Positions 16,067 through 25,483 of a DNA stretch of 64,000 bases are shown here, one piece after another. This DNA comes from Sulfitobacter brevis. GTDB taxonomy: Bacteria; Pseudomonadota; Alphaproteobacteria; Rhodobacterales; Rhodobacteraceae. A program made the position numbers and the translations under genes. Location: NCBI RefSeq assembly GCF_900112755.1, contig NZ_FOMW01000006.1, forward strand, positions 62,001-126,000, in the 5' to 3' direction. How positions within the stretch are numbered: position 1 is the first letter of the stretch; each line of letters opens with the position of its first letter. The notes beneath the pieces are model-generated. The model had not been told where the DNA came from. It saw only the letters and a program-made list of their open reading frames with translations, and did not search any database.

Positions 16067-16725
16067 CGACATGCCACTGCGCTGCCCGAATCTCGCGGTT
16101 TTGATTCGGCCAAATTCAGCCGATTTGTCTCCCGAGCCGCGCCGCAGGCTTGAAAATACTTGATTCCTACAGTTCGATGTAAGAACAAGCAACGAACACC
16201 GCCTGTGGATAACTCTGTGCACGAACTTTTCTGGGAATTTGGGGGAATTGTCACACCCATCAGGGTGTGCGCAATATATTGTGTCTGATTTAACAGGTAC
16301 TACCATTTAGGGTAATAATTCGTATTTATTTTGCACCACATTTTGTTTTAGAAGCCTGTGCAAAACCAGATATTGAGAAAATTCATCAAAAAATATGTAG
16401 ACGCCCATGAATTCCCGTGGCATCCCTAGTGCATCGGATGAGAACGGGACACGGGGCAGCAAACGACCCCAAATAATAATAAAACCTAGCAGGTTTCATA
16501 CAGGCACCTCGCTTTCATCAGACCAACGAGATCCGGCGCGCGGGCGAGCAGACATCCCCCCAGGTGGCGCGCGCAGTCGGACTTCCCCCGCCAAGCTGCG
16601 GGACTGGGCGGCGGGTTGATCAGTGGCAGCAGATCAACCCGCCGTTTCCACGTTTAAAGACCCGAAATCAACGGGAACGGCACAAAACGATAACAGCGCA
16701 CAAACGCGCAGGCAGGGACAGACAG
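16067..16725. other. long non-coding stretch before mraZ
   Basis: No convincing gene is present on either strand. It holds a perfect DnaA-type 9-mer (16204-16212), a hairpin CACACCC-ATCA-GGGTGTG (16252-16269) and a markedly AT-rich block at about 16270-16400 that probably contains the mraZ promoter. A leader of some 300-450 bases would follow. The RNase P RNA core sequence was looked for and not found. Confidence 0.5.
16204..16212 (-). promoter_or_regulatory. DnaA-box-like 9-mer TGTGGATAA
   Basis: Exact match to the reverse of TTATCCACA. It is a single copy next to AT-rich DNA in the mraZ upstream region. A lone box fits DnaA-linked transcription control better than an origin. It could also be chance. 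Confidence 0.35.
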
Positions 16726-17217
16726 GTGAGCCGCAGGTTCAGAGGCGAAAGCCAACACAAAGTCGATAATAAGGGGCGGGTATCTATTCCGGCCTCTTTT
16801 CGGCGTGTTTTGGAAGCCGGTGATCCGAACTGGAAGAGCGGCGATAACCCTGAACTCGTCATCGTTTACGGTGACCACCGCCGCGATTATCTTGAATGCT
16901 ACACCATGGAAGCGATCGAAGAGGTCGAAGACAAGATCAGCCGCATGCCGCGCGGCTCGATCCAGCGTAAAGCCTTGCAGCGCCTGATCAACGGCCAGTC
17001 CCACCCCACCACAGTGGACGAGACCGGACGTCTGGTGCTCCCGGCCAAACTGCGCAGCAAGATCGATCTCGAAGGCGAGGCGTTCTTTATTGCCGCCGGT
17101 GATACCTTCCAGATATGGAAACCTGAAACCTACGCCAAGGAAGAGGAAGTCTGGGCCGATGCCCTGCCGGATGACGTTGATCCGCTTGCCTTCCTGGATG
17201 GCGATATCGAGGAGTGA
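16726..17217 (+). CDS. mraZ: transcriptional regulator MraZ
   Basis: 163 residues from the GTG giving (M)[13 protein letters not shown], preceded by AGGGACAGACAG. A longer in-frame reading to 16564 adds non-conserved residues and is rejected. Two tandem SpoVT-AbrB-like domains are seen: [15 protein letters not shown] and [15 protein letters not shown]. MraZ forms a ring that binds repeated boxes upstream of the dcw cluster and represses it. It is the first gene of the cluster, with rsmH 5 bases later. Confidence 0.94.
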   Translation: MSRRFRGESQHKVDNKGRVSIPASFRRVLEAGDPNWKSGDNPELVIVYGDHRRDYLECYTMEAIEEVEDKISRMPRGSIQRKALQRLINGQSHPTTVDETGRLVLPAKLRSKIDLEGEAFFIAAGDTFQIWKPETYAKEEEVWADALPDDVDPLAFLDGDIEE

Positions 17218-17222
17218 GACCC

Positions 17223-18233
17223 ATGGCTGACGCGGCCTCCTCCAAACCTTCCGCCCCCCATACTCCCGTTTTGCTGCGCCCCTTGTTGGCCGCGGTCGCC
17301 CCAGTCTCTGGGGTTTGGCTCGATGGCACCTTTGGTGCTGGCGGTTATACCCGTGGATTGCTGGAGGCTGGTGCCGAGCGGGTGATCGCGGTTGACCGTG
17401 ATCCGCTCGCCTTTGAAATGGCCGCCGATTGGGCGGGTGACTTTGGCGACCGCATCACCATGCAACAGGGCGTTTTCTCCAAAATGGACGAATATGCGCA
17501 GGACCTAGACGGGGTCGTGCTCGACCTTGGCGTGTCCTCGATGCAGCTTGATCTGGCAGAACGCGGCTTTTCGTTCATGCGCGACGGGCCACTCGACATG
17601 CGGATGAGCCAGGACGGGCTCTCGGCGGCGGATATTGTCAACGAGGCCGAAGAAGAAACGATTGCCAATATCTTGTATCAATACGGCGAAGAACGCGCGA
17701 GCCGCCGCATCGCCCGCGCCATCGTGCGCACCCGCGAAGAAGTACCGATCACCCGCACACTGGAATTGACCCAGATTGTCGAAAGCTGCCTGCCACGCTC
17801 CAAGCCGGGGCAATCCCATCCGGCGACGCGCAGCTTTCAGGCGCTGCGGATTGCGGTGAACAACGAATATGGTGAATTGTTCGAGGGGCTTATGGCCGCC
17901 GAACGCGCGCTTAAACCCGGCGGCATGTTGGCGGTTGTGACCTTCCATTCGGTGGAGGACCGCATGGTCAAACGGTTCCTTACGGCACGCACGGGGACAG
18001 GGGGCAATGCCAACCGCTTTGCGCCCGAATTCGAGCAAGACACGCCGCAATTCACGATCAAATCACGCAAGGCCATCGGCCCCGACGCCGAAGAGCTTGA
18101 AGAAAACCCGCGCAGCCGCTCTGCCAAGCTGCGCGTCGCGACCCGCACCGATGCGCCGTCAGGTGACGTCGATGCGAAATCCATCGGCATGCCGATGGTC
18201 AAAGGCGGGTTGCCGCCAGCCAAGGGACAGTAA
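17223..18233 (+). CDS. rsmH: 16S rRNA (cytosine-1402 N4) methyltransferase RsmH
   Basis: 336 residues from the ATG after GAGGAGTGAGACCC. A GTG 9 bases earlier overlaps the mraZ stop and is the alternative. The SAM-binding Rossmann part has the HTPVLL start, [22 protein letters not shown] and [11 protein letters not shown]. The inserted helical domain has [16 protein letters not shown], and the end has [15 protein letters not shown]. It methylates C1402 of 16S rRNA in the decoding centre. The position between mraZ and ftsL is the usual one. Confidence 0.96.
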   Translation: MADAASSKPSAPHTPVLLRPLLAAVAPVSGVWLDGTFGAGGYTRGLLEAGAERVIAVDRDPLAFEMAADWAGDFGDRITMQQGVFSKMDEYAQDLDGVVLDLGVSSMQLDLAERGFSFMRDGPLDMRMSQDGLSAADIVNEAEEETIANILYQYGEERASRRIARAIVRTREEVPITRTLELTQIVESCLPRSKPGQSHPATRSFQALRIAVNNEYGELFEGLMAAERALKPGGMLAVVTFHSVEDRMVKRFLTARTGTGGNANRFAPEFEQDTPQFTIKSRKAIGPDAEELEENPRSRSAKLRVATRTDAPSGDVDAKSIGMPMVKGGLPPAKGQ

Positions 18234-18235
18234 CG

Positions 18236-18589
18236 ATGCGCGCCGTACTTTATATTCTGACCTCGCTGGCCGTCATCGGCCTTGCGTTCTGGGCCTACCG
18301 CGAGAATTACGCGACCCAGCAAACCCTCAATGACGCCGACAAACTGCGCCAGGGTATCCGCTCCGCCCATGCACGGCTTGCTGTATTGCGCGCCGAATGG
18401 GCGTTTCAGAACCGCCCCGACCGCCTCCGCGATCTGGCCGAAATCAATTTTGAGCGGTTGGAACTGTTGCCCCTGCATCCCGGCCAATTCGGGCAGGTCG
18501 ATCAGGTTGCATATCCGCCCGCGCCGCTGTTGCCGATCACTGATCCTGTTGATGTCTCTTCCATGAATGCCACCGAGGAACCGCTATGA
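18236..18589 (+). CDS. ftsL: cell division protein FtsL
   Basis: 117 residues: a very short cytoplasmic start, one membrane helix (about 3-20), a periplasmic leucine-zipper-like helix (about 30-75, with LRQGIRSAHARLAVLRAEW) and a short polar tail. FtsL forms a complex with FtsB and FtsQ that activates FtsWI. Sequence identity in the family is low, so the call rests on size, topology and its place between rsmH and ftsI. Its stop overlaps the ftsI start by four bases. Confidence 0.87.
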   Translation: MRAVLYILTSLAVIGLAFWAYRENYATQQTLNDADKLRQGIRSAHARLAVLRAEWAFQNRPDRLRDLAEINFERLELLPLHPGQFGQVDQVAYPPAPLLPITDPVDVSSMNATEEPL

Positions 18590-20382
18590 TCCGCACGCCG
18601 CTTCGTCCTCTGGCCCGCATTCTGCAAGCCCGCGCCAAAGGTGAAAACCCCGACGCGATCGAGCGTGAGAACAAGCGCATTCGTCATGAGCAGATGCGCG
18701 ATCACGCCCGCCAACGTGCCGAAGGCCGTCTGTTGGTCTTGGGCGTGTTTTTTTTCTGTGCTTTTGCCGTGGTTGGCGGGCGCATGGCCTTGCTGGCGAC
18801 CTCCGATCCGGTCGAGCCGCGTGCCCACGCCCCCGGTGCGGTAATTTCGGCCTCACGCGCCGATATCGTCGATCGCAACGGCAATATTCTGGCGACCAAC
18901 TTCGACACTCACGCGCTCTATGCGCAACCGGCCAATATGATTGATCCGGTCAGTGTGGCGAAAAAGCTGGTCGAGATTTTCCCCGATCTGGAGCAAGACC
19001 GTCTGGTCAAAGACTTCACCGGCAAGCGTAAATTCCTGTGGATCAAGAAAAAAATCAGCCCTGAACAGATGCAGGCTGTGCATGATGTCGGCGATCCGGG
19101 CTTGATGTTTGCGCCGCGCGATATGCGCCTATACCCCAATGGCACGCTGGCCGCGCATGTGCTGGGCGGTGCCAGCTATGGCAAGGAGGGCGTCCATGCC
19201 GCCGAGGTGATCGGTGTGGCGGGCGTCGAGAAATACTTCGACGACTATCTGCGTGATCCCTCGAACGGGGCCAAACCGCTGGAGCTGGCACTCGATCTCA
19301 CCATTCAGGCAGCGTCCGAGCGTATCCTCTATGGCGGCATGAAGCTGATGAATGCCAAGGGTGCGACATCGGTGTTGATGGACGTGCATACCGGCGAGGT
19401 GATCAGCGTTGTCTCCCTGCCGAGCTTTGATCCCAATGATCGTCCGCGCCCTGCCGTGAAGGGCGACCCATCTGATAGCCCGCTGTTTAACCGCTCGGTG
19501 CAGGGGGTGTACGAGCTTGGATCGACCTTCAAGATTTTCGCTGCCGCACAGGCAATGGACTTGGGGCTGGTCAATGAAAACACGATGATCAATACAGCCG
19601 GCCCGATGCGCGTTGGCGGCCATGCGATCGGCGAATTCAAAAACCACAACTATGGGACCATCACGGTCTCCGACATTATTATGAAGTCGTCGAACCGTGG
19701 AACGGGCCGGATGGCGCTGATGATCGGCGGCGAGCGTCAGCAGGAATTCCTCAAGTCATTGGGCCTGTTCGACATCACCCCTTTCGAGATCATTGAAGCT
19801 TCGGGTGGCAAGCCCTTGGTGCCAAAGCGCTGGACTGAGTTAAGCGCTGTCACCATCTCTTACGGGCACGGTATTTCAACCTCTCCGATGCACCTCGCGG
19901 CGGCCTATGCGGCGATTGCCAATGGCGGCACAATGGTTAAGCCGACCCTGATGAAGCAAAACGGCCCTGTTGTTGGCCCACGCGTTATCACCGAGCGCAC
20001 CGCCCGCGAGGCGCGCAAGATGTTGCGCCGCGTGGTCTCCGAAGATGATGGCACGGCGAGTTTTGCCGAGGTGCCCGGCTATATGGTCGCGGGCAAAACC
20101 GGTACGGCAGACAAGCCCAAGCCACGGGGCGGCGGCTATTACAAAGACAAGGTGATCGCGACCTTCGCCAGCATGTTCCCGGCCGACAATCCGCGCTACG
20201 TATTGATCGTGACGCTGGACGAGCCGGTTGAAACTTCCGGTGCGCAGCCGCGCCGCACAGCAGGTTGGACCGCCGTGCCCGTGGCCGCCGAGATGATCCG
20301 CCGCGTTGCACCGCTGCTTGGTGTGCGACCAGCTGTTGAACCCCTTGACCCAGACATGATAACGCTGACCAGCAGCAACTGA
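18586..20382 (+). CDS. ftsI: division-specific transpeptidase FtsI (PBP3)
   Basis: 598 residues. After a basic cytoplasmic tail one membrane helix lies at about 47-68. The periplasmic dimerisation domain starts around ASRADIVDRNGNILATN. The transpeptidase domain has the active-site serine in GSTFKIF, the SSN triad in KSSNRGT and the KTGT box in AGKTGTAD. It cross-links septal peptidoglycan together with FtsW, which lies further along the cluster. The start overlaps ftsL (ATGA), indicating coupling. Confidence 0.97.
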   Translation: MIRTPLRPLARILQARAKGENPDAIERENKRIRHEQMRDHARQRAEGRLLVLGVFFFCAFAVVGGRMALLATSDPVEPRAHAPGAVISASRADIVDRNGNILATNFDTHALYAQPANMIDPVSVAKKLVEIFPDLEQDRLVKDFTGKRKFLWIKKKISPEQMQAVHDVGDPGLMFAPRDMRLYPNGTLAAHVLGGASYGKEGVHAAEVIGVAGVEKYFDDYLRDPSNGAKPLELALDLTIQAASERILYGGMKLMNAKGATSVLMDVHTGEVISVVSLPSFDPNDRPRPAVKGDPSDSPLFNRSVQGVYELGSTFKIFAAAQAMDLGLVNENTMINTAGPMRVGGHAIGEFKNHNYGTITVSDIIMKSSNRGTGRMALMIGGERQQEFLKSLGLFDITPFEIIEASGGKPLVPKRWTELSAVTISYGHGISTSPMHLAAAYAAIANGGTMVKPTLMKQNGPVVGPRVITERTAREARKMLRRVVSEDDGTASFAEVPGYMVAGKTGTADKPKPRGGGYYKDKVIATFASMFPADNPRYVLIVTLDEPVETSGAQPRRTAGWTAVPVAAEMIRRVAPLLGVRPAVEPLDPDMITLTSSN

Positions 20383-20398
20383 TAAAAGACATGTTGAT

Positions 20399-21880
20399 AT
20401 GGGCAGCCGGGCCGTTTCGTTATCCTCTCTTGGCCTGACGGGCCGGGGGGGCGCCAACCCTGACATCACCGGCATCGCCGTGGACAGCCGCGAGGTGAAA
20501 GAGGGGACCCTCTTTGCCGCGATGCCGGGCAGCAAGGTGCACGGCGCCGAATTTATCCAATATGCCCTGCGCATGGGCGCTGCTGCTGTTTTGACCGACG
20601 CCAAAGGCGCGGCCATCGCTGCTGATCTGATGGCGGATGCAGGCGTCGCCGTGGTGATCTCCGACGCCCCGCGCGAGGCGCTGGCGCTGACTGCCGCGCT
20701 GTGGTTCGGCGCCCAGCCCGCCACGATGATCGCTGTCACCGGCACCAATGGCAAAACCTCGGTTTCAACCTTTGTGCGGCAAATCTGGATCGAAATGGGG
20801 TTGTCAGCCGTCAACCTTGGCACAACCGGAGTTGAGGGTGCATGGTCCGCACCATTGGCCCATACCACGCCCGAGCCGATTACCTTGCACCGGACACTGG
20901 CCAAGGCCGCTGCCAATGGCATCACCCATGCCGCGATGGAGGCATCAAGCCACGGATTGGATCAGCGGCGGCTGGACGGGGTGACTTTGCGCGCGGCGGG
21001 CTTCACTAATTTCACGCAAGACCATCTGGATTACCACGCCACATTTGATGCCTATTTCGACGCCAAGGCGGGGCTTTTTGCCCGTGTGATGCCCGAGGGC
21101 GGCACGGCGGTGATCAATATCGATGACCCCAAGGGCGTCGATATGGTCGCCATCGCCAAGGCGCGCGGCTGTGAGGTGATTACAGTGGGCCGCGATGGTG
21201 GCGATCTGCATCTGACAGGCCAGCGCTTTGACGCTACGGGGCAGGACTTGCGCTTTGCGTGGCGCGGCAAAACCTATCAGAAACGGCTGGAGTTGATCGG
21301 CGGCTTTCAGGCCGAGAACGTGTTGCTCGCGGCTGGCCTAGTGATCGCCTGTGGGGCCGACCCTGCCGAGGTTTTTGACACGCTGCCGCATCTGGTGACG
21401 GTGCGGGGCCGGATGCAACTGGCCGCCACCCGTGACAATGGCGCGGCAGTGTTCGTGGACTACGCCCATACGCCTGATGCCGTCGCCACCGCCCTTAAGG
21501 CGATGCGCCCGCATGTTATGGGACGCCTGATCGCCATCGTTGGAGCGGGCGGCGACCGTGATCGCGGCAAGCGGCCGTTGATGGGGCAGGCTGCGGCGGA
21601 GAATGCTGATATGGTCATTGTGACCGACGATAATCCGCGCTCCGAAACACCTGCCGACATCCGCGCAGCGGTGATGGCGGGCGCGCCCGAGGCGATGGAG
21701 GTCGGCGACCGTGCCGAGGCAATCTTGCGCGGTGTTGATGCGCTAGAGGCGGGCGATGCCCTGCTGATCGCAGGGAAGGGCCATGAAACCGGCCAGACCA
21801 TCGGCGACGATGTGCTGCCCTTTGATGATGTAGAACAAGCCAGTGTCGCGGTGGCGGCGCTGGACGGGAGATTGGCATGA
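20399..21880 (+). CDS. murE: UDP-MurNAc-tripeptide synthetase MurE
   Basis: 493 residues. It adds the third residue to UDP-MurNAc-L-Ala-D-Glu. The N-terminal UDP-binding part has GIAVDSREVKEGTLF, the central ATPase has the P-loop VTGTNGKTSVSTF, and the C-terminal part has VTDDNPRSETP. The DNPR motif is the signature for meso-diaminopimelate as substrate, fitting a Gram-negative wall. No good ribosome site precedes the ATG, so translation may depend on coupling to ftsI 16 bases upstream. Its stop overlaps the murF start by four bases. Confidence 0.97.
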   Translation: MGSRAVSLSSLGLTGRGGANPDITGIAVDSREVKEGTLFAAMPGSKVHGAEFIQYALRMGAAAVLTDAKGAAIAADLMADAGVAVVISDAPREALALTAALWFGAQPATMIAVTGTNGKTSVSTFVRQIWIEMGLSAVNLGTTGVEGAWSAPLAHTTPEPITLHRTLAKAAANGITHAAMEASSHGLDQRRLDGVTLRAAGFTNFTQDHLDYHATFDAYFDAKAGLFARVMPEGGTAVINIDDPKGVDMVAIAKARGCEVITVGRDGGDLHLTGQRFDATGQDLRFAWRGKTYQKRLELIGGFQAENVLLAAGLVIACGADPAEVFDTLPHLVTVRGRMQLAATRDNGAAVFVDYAHTPDAVATALKAMRPHVMGRLIAIVGAGGDRDRGKRPLMGQAAAENADMVIVTDDNPRSETPADIRAAVMAGAPEAMEVGDRAEAILRGVDALEAGDALLIAGKGHETGQTIGDDVLPFDDVEQASVAVAALDGRLA

Positions 21881-23304
21881 GCTTGTGGACAGCAGCAGAG
21901 GCCGCCGCGGCGACCGGCGGGAAGGTTGTGGGCGATTGGGCCTGTGACGGGGTTTCGATCGACACGCGGACCTTACAGCGCGGTGATTTGTTTGTAGCGT
22001 TGACAGACCTTCGCGACGGGCATGAATTTGTCGCCGCCGCATTGGAAATGGGCGCCGGCGCCGCGCTGGTCAGTCATATCCCTGACGGGGTTGCCGCCGA
22101 TGCGCCTTTGTTGATTGTGCCAGATGTGCTGGCGGGGCTGGAAAAGCTGGGTGCGGCGGCGCGGGCGCGGACCAAGGCCAAAGTGGTGGGTGTGACCGGC
22201 AGCGTCGGGAAAACTTCGACCAAAGAGATGCTGCTGGCGATCTTGTCCGATCAGGGCCGCAGCCATGCCTCGGTGGACAGCTATAACAACCATTGGGGGG
22301 TGCCGCTGACGCTGGCGCGGATGCCGGTGGATACAGAGTATGCGATCATCGAGATCGGCATGAACCACCCCGGAGAGATCGCGCCGCTGGCCAAGCTCGC
22401 CCGCCCCGATGTGGCGATGGTCACCACCGTGGCCGCCGTGCATCTTGAGGCGTTTGACGACGTATCGCAGATTGCCATTGAGAAGGCCGCGATTTTTGAA
22501 GGCGTGCCTGCAGGCGGCACAGCGGTGATCAATGCCGATATCGAACATGCGGCGATTTTGATGGCCAAAGCGGTGGATTGCCGATTGCGCGATCTGGAGT
22601 TCGGGGTACACGGGCACCATTTCAAGTTGGGCGATGTGCAGGTGCAGGGCGACACGACCGTGGCGCAGGCTGATGCCGACGGCACACCGCTGATGTTCAG
22701 AATCGCCAGCCCGGGAAAACACTTTGCGATGAATGGCTTGGGCGCGCTTGCTGTGGCCAAGGCCTTGGGTGCTGATCTGGCGCTGGCGGCGCAATCGTTA
22801 GGCCGTTGGACGCCTTTCAAAGGGCGCGGCGTGCGTGAAACCATCGTGGTCGATCCGGTTGAGACCCATTTGGCGCTACAACTCATCGACGACAGCTATA
22901 ACGCCAATCCGACCTCGGTCGGCGCAGCCCTTGACGTGCTGGCAGGTGCAACCGTCACCGATGGGATCGGGCGGGTCACCAAAGGCCGCCGCATTGCGAT
23001 ACTAGGGGATATGAAAGAACTCGGCCCCGATAGTATCGCCCTGCATGCGGGGCTGGCGCATCTTGAGGCGACCAAATCGGTCGATGTGGTGCATTGTGTC
23101 GGACCGTTGATGAAGGCGCTTTTCGAGAACCTGCCCGAGCATAAACGCGGCTCGTGGCATGAAACATCGGCTGAATTATTGAGCGGGCTGCGCAACCGGC
23201 TCGATTCTGGCGATGTTGTGCTGGTAAAGGGCTCACTCAGCATGAAGCTGGGCGTGGTCGTTGACGCGATCCGTAAAATGGGCCATCCGCAACACGTGGG
23301 GTAG
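21877..23304 (+). CDS. murF: UDP-MurNAc-pentapeptide synthetase MurF
   Basis: 475 residues. It ligates D-Ala-D-Ala to the UDP-MurNAc-tripeptide, the last cytoplasmic step of the nucleotide precursor. Seen are VSIDTRTLQRGDLFVAL in the N-terminal domain, the P-loop VTGSVGKTSTKEM, NHPGEIAPL, the carbamate-region AIEKAAIFEG, and DDSYNANPTSV in the C-terminal part. It is coupled to murE by an ATGA overlap and is followed by mraY after 32 bases. Confidence 0.96.
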   Translation: MSLWTAAEAAAATGGKVVGDWACDGVSIDTRTLQRGDLFVALTDLRDGHEFVAAALEMGAGAALVSHIPDGVAADAPLLIVPDVLAGLEKLGAAARARTKAKVVGVTGSVGKTSTKEMLLAILSDQGRSHASVDSYNNHWGVPLTLARMPVDTEYAIIEIGMNHPGEIAPLAKLARPDVAMVTTVAAVHLEAFDDVSQIAIEKAAIFEGVPAGGTAVINADIEHAAILMAKAVDCRLRDLEFGVHGHHFKLGDVQVQGDTTVAQADADGTPLMFRIASPGKHFAMNGLGALAVAKALGADLALAAQSLGRWTPFKGRGVRETIVVDPVETHLALQLIDDSYNANPTSVGAALDVLAGATVTDGIGRVTKGRRIAILGDMKELGPDSIALHAGLAHLEATKSVDVVHCVGPLMKALFENLPEHKRGSWHETSAELLSGLRNRLDSGDVVLVKGSLSMKLGVVVDAIRKMGHPQHVG

Positions 23305-23336
23305 GCTCCGCAAGATTATGAGTAAGGACACGACGA

Positions 23337-24419
23337 ATGCTCTACTGGTTGACCCTGCTGTCGGATGGTGGCGACTTTTTTAACCTGTTTCGCTACATCA
23401 CTTTTCGCGCGGGCGGGGCCTTTCTGACGGCGCTGATCTTCGGGTTTCTGTTTGGCAAACCGCTGATTGCCGTGCTGCGCCGCACCCAAGGCAAGGGCCA
23501 GCCGATCCGCGGCGACGGGCCACAGCAGCATTTCGCCAAGGCCGGCACGCCGACCATGGGCGGGCTGCTGATTGTGGGCGCTTTGTTGACCTCGACATTG
23601 ATGTGGGCGCGGCTGGATAACCCGTTCATCTGGCTGGTGCTGTTTGTCACCATGAGCTTTGCCGCCATCGGTTTTGCCGATGATTATGCCAAGGTCAGCA
23701 AGCAGAACGTCAATGGTGTATCCGGTAAGGTCCGGCTTTTGCTGGGGTTTTTGATTGCGGGCATCGCAGGTTATTGGGCGGCGCAGTATCATCCAGCCGA
23801 CTTGCAGTACCAACTGGCGCTGCCGGTGTTCAAGAATACGCTGGTTAATCTGGGCTTTCTCTTCGTGCCCTTTGCGATCATCGTGATTGTCGGTTCGGCC
23901 AATGCGGTGAACTTGACCGATGGTCTGGACGGGCTGGCGATTATGCCGGTGATGATCGCTGCTGGCGCTTTGGGGGTGATCTCCTATGCGGTCGGGCGGG
24001 TCGATTTCACCGAGTATCTTGATGTGCATTACGTGCCCGGCACTGGCGAAATTCTGATCTTTACGGCGGGTCTGTTTGGCGGTGGCTTGGGTTTCTTATG
24101 GTACAACGCGCCGCCTGCGGCTGTGTTTATGGGCGATACCGGATCGCTTGCTCTGGGCGGTGCGCTGGGGGCGATTGCCGTGGCAACCAAGCACGAGTTG
24201 GTTTTGGCGATTGTCGGGGGGCTGTTTGTGGTCGAGGCGATGAGCGTGATCATTCAGGTGCTGTACTTCAAACGCACCGGCAAGCGGGTCTTCCTGATGG
24301 CACCGATCCACCACCACTATGAAAAGAAGGGCTGGGCGGAGCCGACAATTGTGATCCGGTTCTGGATCATTTCGCTGATCCTCGCGATGATTGGTCTGGC
24401 AACGTTGAAGGTACGGTAG
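23337..24419 (+). CDS. mraY: phospho-MurNAc-pentapeptide translocase MraY
   Basis: 360 residues with about ten membrane helices. It transfers phospho-MurNAc-pentapeptide to undecaprenyl phosphate to make lipid I. Diagnostic stretches are [11 protein letters not shown], the paired aspartates in [33 protein letters not shown], and the cytoplasmic loop [13 protein letters not shown]. It is the last gene of the first dcw block, before the convergent glsA. Confidence 0.97.
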   Translation: MLYWLTLLSDGGDFFNLFRYITFRAGGAFLTALIFGFLFGKPLIAVLRRTQGKGQPIRGDGPQQHFAKAGTPTMGGLLIVGALLTSTLMWARLDNPFIWLVLFVTMSFAAIGFADDYAKVSKQNVNGVSGKVRLLLGFLIAGIAGYWAAQYHPADLQYQLALPVFKNTLVNLGFLFVPFAIIVIVGSANAVNLTDGLDGLAIMPVMIAAGALGVISYAVGRVDFTEYLDVHYVPGTGEILIFTAGLFGGGLGFLWYNAPPAAVFMGDTGSLALGGALGAIAVATKHELVLAIVGGLFVVEAMSVIIQVLYFKRTGKRVFLMAPIHHHYEKKGWAEPTIVIRFWIISLILAMIGLATLKVR

Positions 24420-24436
24420 GCATATATTGAGTGGGG

Positions 24437-24453
24437 CGGGGGCGCTGCCCCCG
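24437..24453. terminator. short GC hairpin between mraY and glsA
   Basis: CGGGGGC-GCT-GCCCCCG, a 7-bp stem with a 3-base loop, in the 78-base gap between convergent genes. No T-run follows, so it may end transcription weakly in both directions or only protect the mRNA ends. Confidence 0.4.
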
Positions 24454-24497
24454 TCCTGCGTACTCGTCCTGGGTACTATTGGCCAAAAAGAGCTTGG

Positions 24498-25409
24498 TTA
24501 GAAGACGGACCAGCTCATCTCGCGGGCGAGGATGGCGAGGGCTTTGGTGCCTTTAAGCGAATTGCCATAACGATTGAGGCCCGGCGACCAAACGGCGATG
24601 GAAGCGACATTGGGCACGATGGCGAGGATGCCGCCGCCGACGCCGCTTTTGCCGGGCAGGCCGACGCGATAGGCAAAATCGCCCGAACCGTCGTAATGAC
24701 CGCAGGTCATCATCAGAGCATTGAGGCGGCGGATGCGTTGCGGCGAGATCATGCGCGGCAGCGCGGGTGCGTCGACGAGGAAGCGGCCTGCCATGGCGAG
24801 TTGCTTTGTCGTCATCTCGATCGCGCAGTGGTGAAAATAGGTGCCCAGCGTCAATTCGGGCGCGTTCAGCAGGTTCCCAAAAGAGGCGAGGAAATGGGCC
24901 AGCGCATAGTTGCGGTGGCCGTAGGCGTTTTCCGAAGCGGCAACGGTTTCATTGATGTGGATATCATCAGTGCCAGCGGCGTGGCGCACAAACTGGACAA
25001 TCTCCGCCAGTGCATCGCGCGGCGCGCGGGTGCCGAGCACCTCATCGGTAGTGACAATGGCACCGGCGTTGATGAACGGATTGCGCGGGCGGCCTTGCTC
25101 CTGCTCAAGCTGCACAATGGAATTGAAGGCGCGGCCCGAGGGTTCGCGGCCCACACGCTCCCAGAGTTGATCTCCTGACCGGCCAAGCGCGATGGCGAGG
25201 GTAAAGACCTTGGTGATGGATTGCACCGAGAACTGGGTGTCGCAATCGCCTGCCGAGTGGCAAGTACCATCGGCGAGCACCACAGAGATGCCGAATTGTT
25301 CAGGATCAACGCCCGCCAACTCGGGAATATAGGTCGCGACCGCGCCCCAATCGGGATCGGCGCGCATCTCGTCGGTCAACCGCGGCAGGATTGCATCTAG
25401 GGTCGGCAT
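24498..25409 (-). CDS. glsA: glutaminase A
   Basis: 303 residues from the ATG giving MPTLDAIL, close to the family's usual 305. A longer TTG-initiated reading is rejected. It hydrolyses glutamine to glutamate and ammonia with a serine beta-lactamase-like fold. The SxxK motif is in [10 protein letters not shown], and [23 protein letters not shown] and [11 protein letters not shown] are family hallmarks. It lies inside the dcw cluster on the opposite strand, between mraY and murD, with its start 74 bases from the divergent murD start. It has no known role in wall synthesis. Confidence 0.95.
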   Translation of the reverse strand: MPTLDAILPRLTDEMRADPDWGAVATYIPELAGVDPEQFGISVVLADGTCHSAGDCDTQFSVQSITKVFTLAIALGRSGDQLWERVGREPSGRAFNSIVQLEQEQGRPRNPFINAGAIVTTDEVLGTRAPRDALAEIVQFVRHAAGTDDIHINETVAASENAYGHRNYALAHFLASFGNLLNAPELTLGTYFHHCAIEMTTKQLAMAGRFLVDAPALPRMISPQRIRRLNALMMTCGHYDGSGDFAYRVGLPGKSGVGGGILAIVPNVASIAVWSPGLNRYGNSLKGTKALAILAREMSWSVF

Positions 25410-25483
25410 CTCGCGGTGCTCCGGCTTGTGGCGGGCGCGCAATCCGCCCATGTTATGCGCCACGAGGTAACAGGGGTTTGGCA

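Noticed and set aside
16204..16400. possible replication origin (DnaA box beside AT-rich DNA)
   Set aside because: Only one box was seen, and no dnaA, parAB or gidA genes are near. A single site fits regulation or chance.
16067..16725. possible RNase P RNA gene before mraZ
   Set aside because: The conserved core sequences of bacterial RNase P RNA were not found on either strand.
16564..16725. 54-codon N-terminal extension of MraZ
   Set aside because: The family starts at the RRFRGES stretch. The extension is not like any MraZ N-terminus and a ribosome site precedes the GTG at 16726.
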